DNA from: CAYRNY01 sp964425755
GTDB taxonomy: Bacteria > Chloroflexota > Anaerolineae > Aggregatilineales > Aggregatilineaceae
NCBI GenBank assembly: GCA_964425755.1
Contig: CAYRNY010000008.1
Location: forward strand, 62,001 to 126,000
DNA length: 64,000 bases
Reading direction: 5' to 3'
Positions 61,999 through 64,000 of the stretch are shown in pieces. The notes beneath the pieces are model-generated. The model did not search any database. It was not told where the DNA came from and saw nothing but the letters and a program-made list of their open reading frames with translations. Position 1 is the stretch's first letter; the number at the start of each line of letters is the position of its first letter. The position numbers were made by a program, and so were the translations under genes.

Positions 61999-62093
61999 TA
62001 GTAGCCCCCTCCAGATAGAATAGATTGGTTTGTCCGTTGCTATAATTCTACTATCTTAAGCAACGCGTCACTAGGGGCTTTAGCGAGGAGCCG

Positions 62094-63083
62094 ATGGGAC
62101 ACGATCATAAGGACGCACGTGCTGTGATGTCCCGCGCCTTATTTGCGGGATTGTTGGCGAGCCTGGTCATTCTGCTCGGTTTTGTGCTGCTGCCGTATGT
62201 TCTGCCGCTGGGCGGCCCGGATACCGTGCCACCGTTAGAGCTGGCGGACCCTGACGGCGCGTTTGTCGCGATCGCGGGGGAGCACCTGTACTACACCCAT
62301 GTCCCCGGCGAAGCCCCGCCGGTGATCTTGCTTCACGGGTTTGGTGGCTCGACCGTGTCCTGGCGCGATAGCGTGCCGGTTCTCGTCCAGGCCGGATACG
62401 CTGTATACGCGGTCGATCTGCTCGGTTTCGGTTTGAGTGAAAAGGGATGGGAGCATGATTACAGCCACCCGGCGCAGGCCGCGCGTGTGATAGGGTTTAT
62501 GGATGCGCTGGGGATCGATCGGGCGGTCATTGTCGGGCATTCGATGGGGGGCAGCGTGGCGGCTCATCTTGCATTACGCCACCCGCAGCGTGTGGATCGG
62601 CTGGTGCTCGTCAGCGCCCCGATCGTCAGCGACGGCGAAACCAGCAGCATGTTGCCTGTGCCCGCGGCGTTGCTAGACCTACCGCTCGTGCGGCAATGGG
62701 GCCGGCTGCTGATCCGCGGTTTGGTCGTGCCGGAGTTTGATAGTTTGCTATTTGACGCGGCCTACCGAGACGGCATGATCGATGCGTCACTGGTGGAAGG
62801 CTATCGCCGCGTGCTGCAAACGCCGGAGTGGGACCTGGGCTTGCTGGGAATCATGCGCGATGCCAGAACGTCCGCGCTCGGTGATGCAGTGCGCGCGCTC
62901 GAGATGCCGGTATTGCTGCTGTGGGGAACTGAGGATACATGGGTTCCGCCTGAAGCTGGCGCCCGCTTAGAAGCGTTATTGCCGCATGCCGAACGTGTTG
63001 AGTTCGCGGGCGTGGGCCATCTTCCCATGCACGAAGTGCCGGACCAGTTCAACCTGGCGCTGCTCGAATTTTTGGCCCGGTAA
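62094..63083 (+). CDS. Alpha/beta hydrolase, membrane-anchored
   Basis: 329 residues. An N-terminal membrane helix (about 16-38, LFAGLLASLVILLGFVLLPYVLPL), then an alpha/beta hydrolase: LLHGFGGSTVSW (oxyanion), VGHSMGGSVAAH (nucleophile Ser in GHSMGG), LLWGTEDTWVPP (acid) and GVGHLPMHE (His). Catalytic triad complete. Substrate unknown. GAGGAG lies 4-9 bases upstream of ATG. Confidence 0.88.
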   Translation: MGHDHKDARAVMSRALFAGLLASLVILLGFVLLPYVLPLGGPDTVPPLELADPDGAFVAIAGEHLYYTHVPGEAPPVILLHGFGGSTVSWRDSVPVLVQAGYAVYAVDLLGFGLSEKGWEHDYSHPAQAARVIGFMDALGIDRAVIVGHSMGGSVAAHLALRHPQRVDRLVLVSAPIVSDGETSSMLPVPAALLDLPLVRQWGRLLIRGLVVPEFDSLLFDAAYRDGMIDASLVEGYRRVLQTPEWDLGLLGIMRDARTSALGDAVRALEMPVLLLWGTEDTWVPPEAGARLEALLPHAERVEFAGVGHLPMHEVPDQFNLALLEFLAR

Positions 63084-63105
63084 CTGATCAGGGGCCGGAA
63101 TCAAA

Positions 63106-63139
63106 GCCGGGGATACGTATGTAGCGCGTAATCCCCGGC
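63106..63139. terminator. Bidirectional terminator-like hairpin between hydrolase gene and groES
   Basis: Perfect 9-bp stem GCCGGGGAT/ATCCCCGGC between convergent genes. On the minus side it is followed by TTTGATT, on the plus side by no T-run. Confidence 0.6.
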
Positions 63140-63183
63140 CAGATGTGTCAGTCGCACAAGTTCGGTGTGCTGCTAGCGTGGTG

Positions 63184-63462
63184 TTACTTGATGCGTGCCA
63201 GCACGTCGTCCTCGTTCATGAGCAAGTACGTCTTGCCTTCGTACTTGATCTCGGTGCCGGTGTACTTCGGGAACAGAATGCGATCGCCAACCTTTAGGTC
63301 GGTCACCATCTCATCTTCGTCACCGATCGCTTCAATCGATCCCTGCTGCGGTTTTTCTTTTGCCGTTTCCGGCAGCAGCACGCCACCGGGCGTCTGTGAT
63401 TCGCCCTCAATCGGCAGAACGAGTACACGTGCGCCAAGTGGTTCGATATTGATACCAGCCAT
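63184..63462 (-). CDS. groES: Co-chaperonin GroES
   Basis: 92 residues: LGARVLVLPIEGESQTPGGVLLPETAKEKPQQGSI (mobile loop), VGDRILFPKYTGTEIKYEGKTYLLMNEDDVLA. ATG 63462 has AAGGAGAG upstream; the in-frame upstream extension is rejected. groEL does not follow it on this strand (the next gene is convergent), so the chaperonin subunit must be elsewhere. Confidence 0.97.
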   Translation of the reverse strand: MAGINIEPLGARVLVLPIEGESQTPGGVLLPETAKEKPQQGSIEAIGDEDEMVTDLKVGDRILFPKYTGTEIKYEGKTYLLMNEDDVLARIK

Positions 63463-63561
63463 TGATTTTCTCTCCTTAACACATCGCAAAGGTTGTTCTG
63501 AGAACTTCCCCAGGTCACATGATGTGACCAAGTTGAAAATTTCAACTACTGTTCCGCGTGA

Positions 63562-64000
63562 TTAGCGGTTGACAGCAGCTTTCAACTTCTCCAACAACAT
63601 CATTTCTGGCGCGGCACCTTCGATGTAGGTGTCTTCATTGATGACGGTGCGCGGCACGCCCATGACGTTGTAACGCTGCCCCAGGTGCGGGAATTCCGTG
63701 ACCTCCACCATGTCCGCCGTAACCTTATCCGATGCGTAAGCCAGTTGGTGCGCCAGCGTGACGGCGCGCGGGCAGTACGGGCAGGTCGGTGTGACGAACA
63801 CTTGCAGGTGCAACGGCTCATCCAGCTCTGCGAGGAAGTTCTTGGTATTCTCGGTCAGTTCGAACGATCCCGTGCCAACCAGCAAAATCGCTTCCAGCAA
63901 CGAGGTGAACTCGTAGCCTGACGGAATACCGTAAAACCGGACGCCGTAATTTTTGCCGTTTTCGCCCAGCACGGCGATCGCCGGGATTTTGTCCAGTTGC
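63562..64000 (-). CDS. Glutaredoxin-like protein disulfide oxidoreductase (C-terminal part, cut by window edge)
   Basis: The frame is open past 63972 to the window end, so the N-terminus lies outside. The visible part starts with DKIPAIAVLGENG, then NYGVRFYGIPSGYEF, and the second thioredoxin-fold unit with the active-site VTPTCPYCPRAV (CPYC) and GVPRTVINED with the cis-Pro. This is the PDO/thioredoxin family of two fused thioredoxin folds; it reduces or isomerises disulfides. 99 bases upstream of groES. Confidence 0.88.
   Translation of the reverse strand, partial: QLDKIPAIAVLGENGKNYGVRFYGIPSGYEFTSLLEAILLVGTGSFELTENTKNFLAELDEPLHLQVFVTPTCPYCPRAVTLAHQLAYASDKVTADMVEVTEFPHLGQRYNVMGVPRTVINEDTYIEGAAPEMMLLEKLKAAVNR

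Overview
The window (about 58-60% GC by eye, dense and mostly unidirectional blocks) looks like a chromosomal segment of an uncultured member of the Chloroflexota, probably Anaerolineae-like. This is inference from gene content: T-box control of leuS and serS, secreted proteins with Thr/Pro-rich linkers and SH3-like repeats, and a large MoxR/vWA/ABC-2 locus. I see no phage, insertion sequence or CRISPR array.

Layout. 1-461: end of a membrane GTPase-like protein. 482-7088 (minus): housekeeping block trmD, ffh, rpsP, khpA, rimM, dprA, manC and a DUF503 gene. 7188-10759 (plus): hutI, then an ECF sigma factor with a zinc-finger/beta-propeller anti-sigma factor. 10830-16251 (minus): a ComEA-like protein, an unusual histidine-kinase pair, lysS and greA. 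16258-17730: a long non-coding stretch holding two minus-strand terminators upstream of greA and, on the plus strand, a T-box leader for leuS that carries a complete tRNA-Ala(GGC) gene inside it. 17731-20505: leuS. 20592-24292 (minus): a T-box-controlled unit (small membrane ORF, serS, mug-like glycosylase), rnpB and a peptidase-S51-like gene. 24668-31038 (plus): a peptide-type ABC transporter operon without a binding protein but with a cysteine-rich SH3-repeat lipoprotein between its permease genes. 31253-33319: FHA membrane protein. 33640-53676 (plus): a ~20-kb run of membrane proteins, two ABC-2 exporters, MoxR ATPase, DUF58, a GT39-like glycosyltransferase and two vWA membrane proteins. 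53765-55605: convergent class IV aminotransferase and a KARI-like protein with a degraded active site. 55820-58076: a second ECF/anti-sigma unit. 58165-64000: priA, a Memo-family gene, an alpha/beta hydrolase, groES without groEL, and the end of a glutaredoxin-like disulfide oxidoreductase.

How they work together. Much of the window is translation and RNA maturation (trmD, ffh, rpsP, rimM, lysS, leuS, serS, rnpB, tRNA-Ala), with two synthetases sensed by uncharged tRNA through T-boxes. The 33.6-53.7 kb locus reads as one envelope-associated system: a MoxR AAA+ chaperone with several MIDAS-bearing vWA partners, plus export and glycosylation functions. The most unusual item is the tRNA-Ala gene sitting in the stem just before the T-box sequence of the leuS leader, between its codon-sensing Stem I and its antiterminator.
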